Shown piece after piece: positions 1 to 7,922 of a stretch of 64,000 nucleotides of DNA. Position 1 is the stretch's first letter. Every line of letters starts with the position of its first letter. Under the pieces are notes generated by a model. That model was given only the letters and a program-made list of their open reading frames with translations, had not been told where the DNA came from and did not search any database. This DNA comes from Halomontanus rarus (GTDB lineage: Archaea > Halobacteriota > Halobacteria > Halobacteriales > Natrialbaceae): contig NZ_CP071597.1 in NCBI RefSeq assembly GCF_017357405.1, forward strand, positions 2,108,001-2,172,000. Direction: 5' to 3'. The position numbers and the translations under genes were made by a program.

Positions 1-464
1 GAGGCGACGACGATGACGTCCTCGCGTGTGAGCAGCGAGCGGGTGGCGGAGTGGCGAAGCCGGTCGATCTCGTCGTTGATCGAGGCGTCCTTGTCGATGT
101 AGGTGTCGCTCTGCTCGACGTAGGCCTCGGGCTGGTAGTAGTCGTAGTAGGAGACGAAGTACTCGACGGCGTTGTCGGGGAAGAGGTTCCGGAACTCCTC
201 GTAGAGCTGGGCGGCGAGGGTCTTGTTGTGGGCGATGACGAGCGTCGGTTTCTGGACCTCCTCGATCACCCACGAGACGGTGTTGGTCTTCCCCGACCCG
301 GTGACCCCGAGCAGGGTCTGTCTGTCGAGTCCGTTCGCGAAGCCGTCGGCTACCTGCTCGATCGCCTCCGGCTGGTCCCCCGCGGGGTCGAACGGGGCGT
401 CCACATCGAACGGGTGGTCGACGTCGGGACGGTCCGGTTGCAGCGGTCCTCGAGTGTCGCTCAC
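1..464 (-). CDS. uvrB: Excinuclease ABC subunit B, N-terminal part (cut by window edge)
   Basis: UvrB is the damage-verification helicase of nucleotide excision repair; it is loaded by UvrA and recruits UvrC. About 154 residues are visible. Residues 53-60 are the Walker A motif GVTGSGKT, followed by [10 protein letters not shown] and the aromatic beta-hairpin stretch [10 protein letters not shown], which is diagnostic for UvrB. The start is a GTG at 464-462, giving [10 protein letters not shown]; nothing upstream offers a better one, and a TATA-like GCGTAAAGTG lies about 27 bp upstream on the minus strand, which fits a leaderless transcript. The gene runs out of the window to the left. Identification is certain; only the GTG start is inferred. 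Confidence 0.96.
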   Translation of the reverse strand, partial: MSDTRGPLQPDRPDVDHPFDVDAPFDPAGDQPEAIEQVADGFANGLDRQTLLGVTGSGKTNTVSWVIEEVQKPTLVIAHNKTLAAQLYEEFRNLFPDNAVEYFVSYYDYYQPEAYVEQSDTYIDKDASINDEIDRLRHSATRSLLTREDVIVVA

Positions 465-484
465 GATGATTTCGATATGGGCTG

Positions 485-497
485 GAGGCACTTTACG
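485..497 (-). promoter_or_regulatory. TATA-like box of uvrB
   Basis: On the minus strand the sequence GCGTAAAGTGCC sits about 22-33 bp before the uvrB GTG. This spacing is typical of leaderless haloarchaeal transcripts and supports the chosen start. Confidence 0.4.
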
Positions 498-608
498 CGC
501 TCGCTTGGCGACGGTGGCGTGACTCGCTGGCGGGAGTTGCGGAGATAGTTCAGTTCGAGAATCAGTCTCCGTCGAGTGGGATAGAACGGACTCGATAGAA
601 ACGATGTT

Positions 609-803
609 TCACCGACTTCCGACCACCATCGCTGTGACCCCTGCAAGGAGGAGAAGACCGCCACCGATGCTCGAGACGTTCAACACCGTCTCGTTACCGT
701 ATCCGAGTCTCGGAAGGATCCGATTTCCGAGAAACATGGTAGTGATTCCGACGAGGAGAAGTACGTCTTCCGGATACCGAATCGTCGTTGAAAGATTGAC
801 CAT
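609..803 (-). CDS. Small two-helix membrane protein (unknown)
   Basis: A 64-residue protein with two hydrophobic segments (about residues 14-33 and 42-61), a short polar N-terminus (MVNLSTTIRY) and a GNRILPRLGYGNE turn between the helices. I do not recognise a named family. The gene stands alone, with an AT-rich stretch (about 804-880) upstream that could hold its promoter. No catalytic or metal-binding motif is visible. It could be one of the many small haloarchaeal membrane proteins of unknown role; a spurious reading frame is less likely given the clean two-helix pattern. Confidence 0.55.
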   Translation of the reverse strand: MVNLSTTIRYPEDVLLLVGITTMFLGNRILPRLGYGNETVLNVSSIGGGLLLLAGVTAMVVGSR

Positions 804-1080
804 TGAGTATAACGCTCTAACATTACTTATCGGTCGTATTACATACTTCTTTTTGAGTGAATTCGTGTAACGTTAACCTACCTACTCACTTCTCCTGCAG
901 CGAATCCAGTGTACAATACTCGAGAAATCGTCGAACGACAGTCAGTTCGGGATCATCCCTCGTCACCCTTGAAGCGAGAGGTGACTGCCAGAGCACCGAA
1001 TCCGTTCCCCACCTGTACCCGGTTCTCACCGGCCGCCACCACCGCCAAGCGTTTTCAGCCAGTGCGTAGTGATTCCCCGT

Positions 1081-1359
1081 ATGGCCCCCGACCAGACCCA
1101 ACTCGCCCGCGCTCGAGACGAACTCGAGGAGGCAGCCGAGACGGCCGACGACGAGAGCGTTCGCGATCCGGTTCGCGAGACGGCCGCCGCGTTCGCGGAC
1201 CTCGCGAGCGGGAACCAGCAGCCGGATCACGCGCTGATGGACGACCACCTCAACGCGCTCCGGCAGGCCAAACAGCACGCTGACGGCGAGACCGCCGAGC
1301 ACATCGAGGAGGCCCTCGAGTACGCCGAGGACTACCGGGAAGAACTGCCACAAGGGTAA
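1081..1359 (+). CDS. Small acidic helical protein, haloarchaeal (DUF7553-like)
   Basis: A 92-residue, strongly acidic protein that should be all-helical (ARDELEEAAETADDESVRDPVRETAAAFADLAS, then LMDDHLNALRQAKQHADGE and EEALEYAEDYREELPQG blocks). The layout resembles a haloarchaeal family labelled DUF7553 in some genomes; I am not certain of the number. An upstream in-frame ATG at 1069 exists, but the ATG at 1081 is preferred because a TATA-like AAGCGTTTTCAG lies about 30 bp before it. Function is unknown. It is monocistronic. Confidence 0.7.
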   Translation: MAPDQTQLARARDELEEAAETADDESVRDPVRETAAAFADLASGNQQPDHALMDDHLNALRQAKQHADGETAEHIEEALEYAEDYREELPQG

Positions 1360-1602
1360 CGCTCAGTGTTCGGTTCCACTTCGTTTTCGGTTCCAGTTCC
1401 GGTTTCGTTTTCGTCCGTACCGCTGCACCGACAGAACACGAGTTATCGCACCCGCGGCGATCGATTCGCACGTCTACGTCCGACTCCGTCTCCGACAGCA
1501 ACCCCCCGAACCCGAGGGTGTTTCTCACGCGCCGGATGGCGCGTGCAGGGGTCGTTGCGAGAAGGGACAACCGTTTTCCGCGGTTTCGTGGTATGGCGTG
1601 CT

Positions 1603-1836
1603 ATGACCTCGGGTTCCGTCACGGCGTGGGAGTACGAGACGGTTCGGCCACCGCGCGATTCGACCATGGAAGAGGCCGACGATCCGAAAGAGGTTCTGAA
1701 CGACCTCGGAAGCGACGGGTGGGAACTCGTCGACACCATCGACTACAGCGGCGGCGGGACGAAGTTCCTCGTGTTCAAGCGGCCGGCCCGCGACGGCGGC
1801 GGAGACGGCGACGGCGGCGGTGACAGCGATGAGTGA
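1603..1836 (+). CDS. DUF4177 domain small protein
   Basis: A 77-residue protein with the DUF4177 pattern: WEYETVRPP at the N-terminus, LNDLGSDGWELVDTI in the middle and TKFLVFKRP near the end, followed by a Gly/Asp low-complexity tail (about residues 63-77). DUF4177 proteins are small alpha/beta proteins of unknown function. Its stop codon overlaps the start of the next gene by 8 bp (ATGAGTGA), so the two are almost certainly co-transcribed and translationally coupled. The reading frame is open further upstream, but that part is rich in simple TTCGGTTCC-type repeats and is unlikely to be coding. Confidence 0.8.
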   Translation: MTSGSVTAWEYETVRPPRDSTMEEADDPKEVLNDLGSDGWELVDTIDYSGGGTKFLVFKRPARDGGGDGDGGGDSDE

Positions 1837-2836
1837 CGACGAGATCAGCACCGAGGACACGATGCGCGAACGGGCCGACGAGAGCCGAGTCAAACTCTGG
1901 TTGCTCCTCGGGGCCAACCGGCTCGTCGTCACCGGCGTCCTCTCGCTCGCCTTCTTCGGGCTCTTCATGCTCGGCGCGGCGCTCGATCCCTCCTTCCCGG
2001 CGATGCTTCGGGATCGGACCGTGATCAAGACGCTGTTCGCGTCGATGCTCGGCTCGCTCATCACCGGCGTCACCCTCGTGGTCACCATCAGTCAGCTGAT
2101 CGTCTCACAGGAGAACGGGCCGCTCGGCGAGCAGCGAACCCGGATGAGCGAGACGATGGACTTTCGCAAGTACACGGCGGAGCTCGTCGGAAAACCCGCG
2201 CCAGCCGATCCGTCGGCGTTCCTCCGGAACCTCGTCGACGCCACGGAGACGCGCGCCGACGACCTCCGCGCCGCCGTCGACGGGAGCGATCCCGACCTTC
2301 GAGACGAAGTCGACGAGTTCGTCGACAGCCTCACGGGCAACGCCGAAACCGTCCGCGAACAGCTCGACGGCGCTCGGTTCGGCACCTTCGACGTCGTCTA
2401 CGCCTCGATGAACTACAACTACTCCTGGAAGATCTTTCAGATCGAGCGCCTCGAGGACGATTACGACGACGTCCTCGACGACGATCAGCGCGAGGTCCTC
2501 GACGAACTGCGGACCTCGCTGACCATGTTCGGGCCGGCTCGAGAGCACATCAAGACGCTGTACTTCCAGTGGGAGCTCATCAACCTCTCTCGGCTGATCC
2601 TCTACGTGGCGATCCCGTCGCTGCTCATCGCGGGAATGATGATCTCGTTCGTCGACGCCTCGACGGTCACCGGGGCGACGCTGGGCGCGGCGAACGTCCT
2701 CTGGATCGTCGGGATCGCGTTCACGATCACCGTCGTCCCGTTCCTGATGCTGACGTCGTACGTGATGCGGATCGCGACGATCGCCAAGCGTACGCTCGCG
2801 ATCGGGCCGCTGATCTTGCGGGACTCCCAGCGCTAG
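1829..2836 (+). CDS. Four-helix membrane protein, unknown (haloarchaeal)
   Basis: A 335-residue protein with two transmembrane helices near the N-terminus (about residues 33-55 and 67-90), a soluble acidic central domain of about 150 residues (MDFRKYTAELVGKP, then the aromatic patch YASMNYNYSWKIFQIE), and two C-terminal helices (about 258-280 and 288-315). No enzymatic motif is visible. The ATG at 1829 overlaps the DUF4177 gene and is preferred over an in-frame GTG at 1820. The architecture suggests a membrane-anchored structural or regulatory protein; I cannot assign a function. Confidence 0.8.
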   Translation: MSDDEISTEDTMRERADESRVKLWLLLGANRLVVTGVLSLAFFGLFMLGAALDPSFPAMLRDRTVIKTLFASMLGSLITGVTLVVTISQLIVSQENGPLGEQRTRMSETMDFRKYTAELVGKPAPADPSAFLRNLVDATETRADDLRAAVDGSDPDLRDEVDEFVDSLTGNAETVREQLDGARFGTFDVVYASMNYNYSWKIFQIERLEDDYDDVLDDDQREVLDELRTSLTMFGPAREHIKTLYFQWELINLSRLILYVAIPSLLIAGMMISFVDASTVTGATLGAANVLWIVGIAFTITVVPFLMLTSYVMRIATIAKRTLAIGPLILRDSQR

Positions 2837-2852
2837 CGGTAGCACGAAGAGA

Positions 2853-4142
2853 TCACTCGTACCGCAACGCGTCGATCGGATCCGTCCGTGCGGCCCGCCA
2901 CGCCGGATACAGTCCGGCGAGGATGCCGACGAGAATTCCGACGGCGACCGCGAGTGCGACGTACTCGAGGGGGTAGACCAGCGGGAGGTCGATGTACCAC
3001 GCGCCGAGGTAGCCCGCGGCCAGTCCGAGCGCGGTGCCGAAGATGGCGCCGACGACGCCCAGAACGATGGACTCGGTGAGGAAGAGCCCGAGGACGTCCC
3101 GGTTCTGCGCGCCGACGGCCTTCATGATCCCGATCTCGCGGGTGCGTTCGGTCACCGAGACGAGCATGATGTTCGCGATGCCGATCGAACCGACGAGCAA
3201 CGAGATGGCGGCGATGCCGACGATGAAGTTCTGGAGCAAGTCGAGGACGTCCTGAAGCTGCTGGAGTAACTCCGTGCTCGTCTGAAGCGTGACCGCGTAC
3301 CCTTCGCTCATGAGGTCGCTGGCGTCGGACTCGTCGCTCTCGAGGTAGGCCGTCGCAGCCTCTCGAGCCCCGTCGATATCCGCGTCGTCCGTCGAGTGGG
3401 CTTCGACGACGATGGCGAGGTATCGCGCGCCGTCACTCGTGTTTCCGTCCGCATCTTCGTTTTCGTCGCCTCCGCCGACACCCAGCCCCGCGGCCTGTTC
3501 GGCGTAGTAGGGATCGGTCGGCACGTAGATCCGCGGCGACGCCTCGAACCCCTCGAACGGACTCAGACCCTCGGACGTGTCCGTGATCCCGACCACTTCG
3601 ACCGTCGTCGTCTGGCCGCCGAGGATCGTGAGTGTGAGTTCGTCGCCGACCGAGACCGGGTCGTCGAACTGGTCGGCGGCGGCGGGATTGATCACCGCCT
3701 CGCGTTCGCCCGTCTCGAACTGCCTGCCCTCCCGGAGGTCGGCCTCTCGGACGTACGACGGCCCGGCCGCGATCAACCCGTCACCCTGCGCGACTTGCTC
3801 GTCGCCGTTCGAGACCGCCTGCGTTTGGATCGAGGCGTAGCCGTAGGCCGCCTCGACTTCCTCGAGATTGCGTACTTCGTCGAGGTCGTTCTGACTGAAG
3901 ACCGGCTGTGCGCCCGCGAGCGGGCCGCCTTCGGCGCCCTCGTCCGCGGCCCAGCCGTAGAGGTTCCGCTGGTCGTCCGGGCTGATATCGCCGATGATCC
4001 CCGCCTGCAGGCTCGCGCCGAGCGTGACGAACGCGATGACCGCCGCGATGCCGATGACGATCCCGAGCATCGTCAGCGCCGAGCGCAGTTTGTGTCCGCG
4101 GATCGACCGCCAGGCGAGTCGGAGGCTCTCGAGGGGATTCAT
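2853..4142 (-). CDS. MacB/FtsX-family ABC transporter permease
   Basis: A 429-residue permease of the MacB type. It has an N-terminal helix after the conserved SIRGHKLRSALTMLGIVIG (about residues 14-32), a large extracytoplasmic MacB-like core (about 55-300), and three C-terminal helices in an FtsX domain, including SIGIANIMLVSVTERTREIG (about 325-344), the family hallmark. The start ATG overlaps the stop of the ATPase gene by 4 bp (ATGA), so both are made from one transcript. MacB-type pairs usually move lipoproteins, peptides or drugs or signal mechanically across the membrane rather than act as bulk importers; the substrate cannot be read from sequence. Confidence 0.9.
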   Translation of the reverse strand: MNPLESLRLAWRSIRGHKLRSALTMLGIVIGIAAVIAFVTLGASLQAGIIGDISPDDQRNLYGWAADEGAEGGPLAGAQPVFSQNDLDEVRNLEEVEAAYGYASIQTQAVSNGDEQVAQGDGLIAAGPSYVREADLREGRQFETGEREAVINPAAADQFDDPVSVGDELTLTILGGQTTTVEVVGITDTSEGLSPFEGFEASPRIYVPTDPYYAEQAAGLGVGGGDENEDADGNTSDGARYLAIVVEAHSTDDADIDGAREAATAYLESDESDASDLMSEGYAVTLQTSTELLQQLQDVLDLLQNFIVGIAAISLLVGSIGIANIMLVSVTERTREIGIMKAVGAQNRDVLGLFLTESIVLGVVGAIFGTALGLAAGYLGAWYIDLPLVYPLEYVALAVAVGILVGILAGLYPAWRAARTDPIDALRYE

Positions 4143-5116
4143 CGGTCGTCGGACTCCGTCTCAGTCTCGTTCTCGAATTCGGTCTCACTCTCAGTCTCGT
4201 TCTCGAGTTCGGTCCCGGTCTCAGTCTCAGTCGTTTCCGCCGGCTCCGTTCCCGTACCCGTTCTCGTGCTCGTTCCCGTCCCCGCTCCCGTTTCCGACGC
4301 CGATCCACCGCTCTGACCCGCTCCCTCACCCGCCGCCGAGTCCGGACCCACACCCTCGAGTTCCTCGACGCGTTCGATCTCGCCGTCGAGCAGGTGAACG
4401 ATCCGCTCGGCGCGCCGGGCGACGTGGGGTTCGTGGGTGACCACCACGATCGTGTGTCCCGCGGCGTGGAGGTCCTCGAACAGCGAGAGGATTCGGTCGC
4501 CGGTCTCGGTGTCGAGATTGCCGGTCGGTTCGTCGGCCAGAACGATCTCCGGATCGTTGACCAGCGCCCGGGCGACCGCGACGCGCTGGCGCTGGCCGCC
4601 CGACAGCTCGTTGGGCTGGTGATCGCCCCTGTCGCCGAGGCCAACCCGCTCGAGTAATTCTCGAGCGCGTTCGGTTCGCTCGGCGGCCCCGATCCCCTGG
4701 AAGAGCTGCGGGAGCGCGACGTTCTCGAGGGCCGTGAGTCGAGGCATGAGGTTGAACGTCTGGAAGACGAAGCCGACCTCCGTCCCTCGAAGCCGGGTTC
4801 GCTCGCGGCCGCTCAGTTCCGACACCGCCTGTCCGCCGACGGTGATCTCGCCTTCCGTCGGTGTATCGAGACAGCCGACGAGGTGCATCAGCGTCGACTT
4901 CCCCGAGCCGCTGGGGCCCATGATCGCGGTGTAGGAGCCGCGGGGAATCTCGAGCGTCACGCCGTCGAGGGCGTGAACCGGTTCGCCGAGGAGGTAGGTC
5001 TTTCTGACGTTCGAGAGCGTGACCGCCGTCTCACCGTCCGTCGCAGTCTGTGTTCTCGGACCCGTTCCCGATCCCGATTCCGGCCCCGACCCAGTTTCCG
5101 GACCCGTATTCGACAT
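4139..5116 (-). CDS. LolD/MacB-type ABC transporter ATPase with long acidic repeat tail
   Basis: A 325-residue ATPase that energises the adjacent permease. Residues 67-74 are Walker A (GPSGSGKS), 171-175 the signature LSGGQ, 191-196 Walker B (IVLADE) followed by DEPTGNLD. The core ends near residue 255. After it comes a roughly 70-residue tail made almost only of E, T, G, S and N, encoded by GAGACT/GAGACC-type hexanucleotide repeats; the N-terminus also carries a GPESGSG stretch. Family members are usually about 220-260 residues, so the tail is an addition. It is first in the two-gene operon. Confidence 0.92.
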   Translation of the reverse strand: MSNTGPETGSGPESGSGTGPRTQTATDGETAVTLSNVRKTYLLGEPVHALDGVTLEIPRGSYTAIMGPSGSGKSTLMHLVGCLDTPTEGEITVGGQAVSELSGRERTRLRGTEVGFVFQTFNLMPRLTALENVALPQLFQGIGAAERTERARELLERVGLGDRGDHQPNELSGGQRQRVAVARALVNDPEIVLADEPTGNLDTETGDRILSLFEDLHAAGHTIVVVTHEPHVARRAERIVHLLDGEIERVEELEGVGPDSAAGEGAGQSGGSASETGAGTGTSTRTGTGTEPAETTETETGTELENETESETEFENETETESDDR

Positions 5117-5442
5117 AGGACACGGACACCACCGGGAGCGAAAAATCTTGGCAGGGTGCCGAGTCGTTCTCGAGTCGTCTTCGAGCCGCGCCTACATCGT
5201 CGACCCTCGGACCGGCCCATCACGAGCGACCTCAGACGAGTTCGGGAGCGGGGACGAACGTGGAAAGAGAGACGATCGTAACAACTGAAACTGTTCGCAC
5301 ACCGATCGTACAGTCCGCGGTTCTCGCTCACGGTGTTCGCTCCGAACCGCGCTGCCGTCGTGTGATCGGGTGTACACTAACGTTCAGTGGCTACTATAGA
5401 TTACCCACAACTGCTATAATCGAGACCCGACGACTATCGGCA
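5117..5442. other. Intergenic region holding a MITE-like element and the promoter of a histidine kinase
   Basis: This gene-free stretch separates the divergent ABC operon from the kinase. It holds the 125-bp element at 5274-5398 and a TATA-like CTATAATCG at about 5415-5423 before the kinase ATG. The reading frame stays open through the element into the kinase, but the protein-like similarity there stops at the kinase start. Confidence 0.6.
5274..5398 (+). repeat. 125-bp MITE-like element, copy A
   Basis: A 125-bp unit with imperfect 17-bp terminal inverted repeats (left GATCGTAACAACTGAAA; right, reverse-complemented, TATAGTAGCCACTGAAC; 12/17 match). A second copy of exactly the same length lies on the opposite strand at 49590-49714; by my hand alignment 105 of 125 bases agree without gaps. 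The centre carries a perfect 8-bp hairpin stem, CGCGGTTC / GAACCGCG, at 5316-5323 and 5344-5351. No transposase is encoded. The right end is 45 bp before the kinase ATG and ends in CTACTATA, so the element may supply promoter sequence. No clear target-site duplication is visible. Confidence 0.7.
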
Positions 5443-6669
5443 ATGGTTCGGTGGAACCGCCTCGTGTCCGTGTCCGCAGTCGGCGGCAGACGTATCGTCG
5501 TCGCCCTCGGGGCACTCTACGTCGCGATCACGCTTGGCTGGGCGCTCGTCCTGCTCTCTCGGGACACGCCGTACGGGAGCATCCTGATCGTCTCGCTTCT
5601 GATCGGCGGCCCCGGAGCGACCCTCCTCTACGGCGGATATCGACTCCCACAAACCGACATCCATCCCGACTTCTACGCCGCGGTCGCGGTCAGGACTCTC
5701 GCCGGATTCGGCGTTATGGGTCTCGTTCTCGCGCTCTATCATATCCAGCCCGACGAGAGCCTCTCCGGGTCGCTCGAGACGGTCTTCATTCTCACCTCGC
5801 TCAGCACCGTCGCCGGCTTCGGCGTCGGGGTCAACGGCGCACAGGCCAGAACGCGTGCACTTGAGGTCGAAGAACGCAACCGGGAACTGGAACGGATACG
5901 GGCGCGACTCGAGGAGCGCAATCAGGAACTCCAGCGGACGCAGGGCGAACTCGAGGAGACTGTCGACCAACTGCAGGCCTCGAACGAGCGCCTCGAGCAG
6001 TTCGCCTACGCCGCCTCCCACGATTTGCAGGAACCCCTGCGGATGGTCTCGAGTTACCTCCAGTTGATCGAGCGCCGGGCCGACGAGGATCTCTCCGAAG
6101 AAACCGAGGAGTTCCTGGCGTACGCCGTCGACGGCGCCGATCGGATGCGCGGCATGATCGAGGGCCTGCTCGAGTACTCCCGCGTCGAGACACAGGGTGA
6201 GCCGGTGAAACCGGTCGACCTCGACGCGGTCCTCGCGGACGTCCGTTCGGATCTTCGAATGCGGATCGCGGAGCACGACGCCGAGATCACCGCGGAGTCG
6301 CTGCCGCAGGTTCGGGGAGACGAGGGGCAGCTGCGACAGGTCCTCCAGAACCTCGTGAGCAACGCGATCGAGTACAGCGACGACGGGCCGCCGCGAATCG
6401 AGATCGATGCCGAGCGGCGCAACGGAGCGACGTGGACGATTTCGGTCCGCGACGAGGGGCCCGGGATCGAACCCGCCGATCAGGACCGCATCTTCCAGGT
6501 GTTCCAGCGCCTGCACAGTCAGGCGGAACACGCCGGCACCGGAATCGGGCTGGCGCTGTGTCAGCGGATCGTCGAACGCCACGGCGGGGAGATCTGGGTC
6601 GACTCCGAGCCCGGCGCGGGAGCGACGTTCTCGTTTACGCTGCCGGCGGTCACCGAACGAGAGGGATAA
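5443..6669 (+). CDS. Membrane histidine kinase with coiled-coil linker
   Basis: A 408-residue sensor kinase. Four transmembrane helices (about residues 16-38, 45-66, 75-98, 106-130) form the sensor; a coiled coil follows (about 135-190, EERNRELERIRARLEERNQE). The HisKA H-box ASHDLQEP has the phospho-acceptor His193; the HATPase part shows NLVSNAIEYS, DEGPGI and GTGIGLALC. There is no PAS domain and no receiver, so its partner regulator is elsewhere. The ATG at 5443 is chosen because a TATA-like CTATAATCG lies about 25 bp upstream, although the frame is open back to 5260 through the repeat element. The catalytic core is nearly the same as that of the kinase at 9875-13015. Confidence 0.93.
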   Translation: MVRWNRLVSVSAVGGRRIVVALGALYVAITLGWALVLLSRDTPYGSILIVSLLIGGPGATLLYGGYRLPQTDIHPDFYAAVAVRTLAGFGVMGLVLALYHIQPDESLSGSLETVFILTSLSTVAGFGVGVNGAQARTRALEVEERNRELERIRARLEERNQELQRTQGELEETVDQLQASNERLEQFAYAASHDLQEPLRMVSSYLQLIERRADEDLSEETEEFLAYAVDGADRMRGMIEGLLEYSRVETQGEPVKPVDLDAVLADVRSDLRMRIAEHDAEITAESLPQVRGDEGQLRQVLQNLVSNAIEYSDDGPPRIEIDAERRNGATWTISVRDEGPGIEPADQDRIFQVFQRLHSQAEHAGTGIGLALCQRIVERHGGEIWVDSEPGAGATFSFTLPAVTEREG

Positions 6670-6713
6670 CGCGGTCGGTAACACCACTGCACCCACTGCG
6701 ATACGGGGTAGTT

Positions 6714-6818
6714 AACCACACTACATCGCACCATCCCGCAGGGCACTACACCACACTACATCGCACCATACCGAACCACACCGCACCGCACCAAACCGAA
6801 CCACACTACACTGCACCA
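6714..6818 (+). repeat. Degenerate tandem repeat, ACCACACTACATCGCACCAT unit
   Basis: A purine-poor tract between the kinase stop and the next gene. The 20-mer ACCACACTACATCGCACCAT occurs at 6715-6734 and again at 6750-6769. Degenerate versions (ACCACACCGCACCGCACCA, ACCACACTACACTGCACCA) follow to 6818. The plus strand is nearly free of G here. It is not coding on either strand in any convincing way. Confidence 0.7.
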
Positions 6819-6844
6819 ACTCTCACGACGGGACACACCCGAAC

Positions 6845-6857
6845 GAGATTTATTTCG
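6845..6857 (+). promoter_or_regulatory. TATA-like box of the zinc-ribbon gene at 6880
   Basis: GAGATTTATTTCG lies 23-35 bp before the ATG at 6880, fitting a leaderless start. Confidence 0.5.
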
Positions 6858-6870
6858 TCGGGACGTCCAT

Positions 6871-7596
6871 CTAAACGGCATGAATCTCGAGGCAGCCTAC
6901 TGGCTGGCGATCTTCGTCGTCGTCATGGTCCCGGTCTGGGCGGTGTTTCTGTTCGTTCGCTCCCGTCTCGGCATCTCCGAGTACGCCTGGTCGGTCGCCT
7001 CTCACGGGGGGATCGGCCCCGATCCACACCACTCGAGCGAGTCCGAGGGGCCCCAGTTTCGGGACCCCCGCGAGCGTCCCGGCAACTGCCCCTCGTGTGG
7101 CGAACCGATCGACGAATACGAGTTCGAGCGGTGCTGGAACTGCGCTCGAGCGGTTCGGTGACCGACTCGAGTCGGTGGCGGTTCCCGAACCCGAACCTGA
7201 ATCCGAATCCGAACCCGAACCCGAATTCGAGTCACCGCCGTCCTCTGACCCGCCGCCGACGTACCGGAATCCGTAGTAGACCGCGAACGCGGTCACGAGT
7301 CCGCCGATCAGGGCCGTCTCCCGCGAGGGCTCGAGGACGTATCCGACCCCCACGAGAACGGCCCAGCCAGTGAAGACGACGACGTTGAAGCCGATCGTCC
7401 GATGCCGGTCTCTCGCGTAACCGACCAGTAACGCGAGACAGACGAACGGCGCGGCGAGGGTGGCCGCGACCGGGCGAACACCGCCGTCGGCGTAGGAACT
7501 GAGGAGCAAGACGACCTGCAACGCCAGCACGAGGCCGATTGCGACCGTTCCGGTCGATCGCCAGCGATTGGGCTGTGTGCGTTCCGCGAGGTTCAT
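6871..7596 (-). CDS. Membrane protein, unknown; C-terminal half antisense to the zinc-ribbon gene
   Basis: The first ~125 residues look real: four hydrophobic helices (about residues 14-34, 38-56, 62-82, 90-110), ending at YYGFRYVGGGSEDGG. A Gly/Ser/Asp repeat (about residues 120-140) follows, and then about 100 residues that overlap the plus-strand zinc-ribbon gene completely and look like its antisense shadow. No stop codon appears before 6871, so the formal product is 241 residues. Either the true C-terminus is lost through a frame change in the simple repeat at about 7180-7235, or the tail is translated as shown. A TATA-like GTATAGTG lies about 25-32 bp before the ATG at 7596. Confidence 0.5.
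   Translation of the reverse strand: MNLAERTQPNRWRSTGTVAIGLVLALQVVLLLSSYADGGVRPVAATLAAPFVCLALLVGYARDRHRTIGFNVVVFTGWAVLVGVGYVLEPSRETALIGGLVTAFAVYYGFRYVGGGSEDGGDSNSGSGSDSDSGSGSGTATDSSRSPNRSSAVPAPLELVFVDRFATRGAVAGTLAGVPKLGPLGLARVVWIGADPPVRGDRPGVLGDAETGANEQKHRPDRDHDDDEDRQPVGCLEIHAV
6880..7161 (+). CDS. Small membrane-anchored zinc-ribbon protein
   Basis: A 93-residue protein with one N-terminal transmembrane helix (about residues 7-28) and a C-terminal four-cysteine zinc ribbon, CPSCGEP at about 71-77 and CWNCAR at about 86-91. The ribbon probably sits in the cytoplasm. The same design (one helix, then a CxxC...CxxC ribbon) recurs in the gene at 24742-25029. The well-placed TATA box supports the ATG at 6880. 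The gene lies wholly antisense within a longer minus-strand reading frame; the ribbon motif makes this strand the convincing coding strand here. Function is unknown. Confidence 0.75.
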   Translation: MNLEAAYWLAIFVVVMVPVWAVFLFVRSRLGISEYAWSVASHGGIGPDPHHSSESEGPQFRDPRERPGNCPSCGEPIDEYEFERCWNCARAVR

Positions 7597-7922
7597 GTCT
7601 GTGGATCGAACGGTCTGTACACTATACGTTTCGCTCGAGTGACGGCAGAATCGACGGGCGAAAATCCATCCCGGTCGGCAGAATTCCTCGACGCGAACTC
7701 GAGTGCGTCGGCGCGGGCGGTCGCGCGAACGGGTGTGCACGATCAGAAACGGATACGATGACGGCCGTCACCCGCCGTGAAATCAGTCGTCACTGGCCTC
7801 AACGATGTCTCTCTCTCTCACCTCGCTCGAGCGTGACTGCGAGCGAGTCCAACGCGAACGACGACGCACCGAGAGCGAACACGAACGAATGGAGACCGTG
7901 GCCGAACCGTATCCGACGGCCC
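7597..7922. other. Gene-free stretch between two minus-strand genes
   Basis: It holds the TATA-like promoter of the membrane-protein gene (about 7619-7630), a perfect 12-bp palindrome TGACGGCCGTCA at 7759-7770, and the 3' flank of the TFB gene. I see no convincing small gene or RNA in it. Confidence 0.4.

Noticed and set aside
5260..5442. In-frame N-terminal extension of the membrane histidine kinase through the repeat element
   Set aside because: The open frame is caused by the 125-bp element; the same peptide appears at the unrelated copy B locus, and a TATA-like box lies within it just before the ATG at 5443.
6714..6818. CRISPR-like array
   Set aside because: Units are degenerate, short and without unique spacers of constant length; no cas genes are in the window.
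7759..7770. Palindrome TGACGGCCGTCA as an operator
   Set aside because: It is a single 12-bp palindrome in GC-rich DNA, not near a promoter that it would clearly control.
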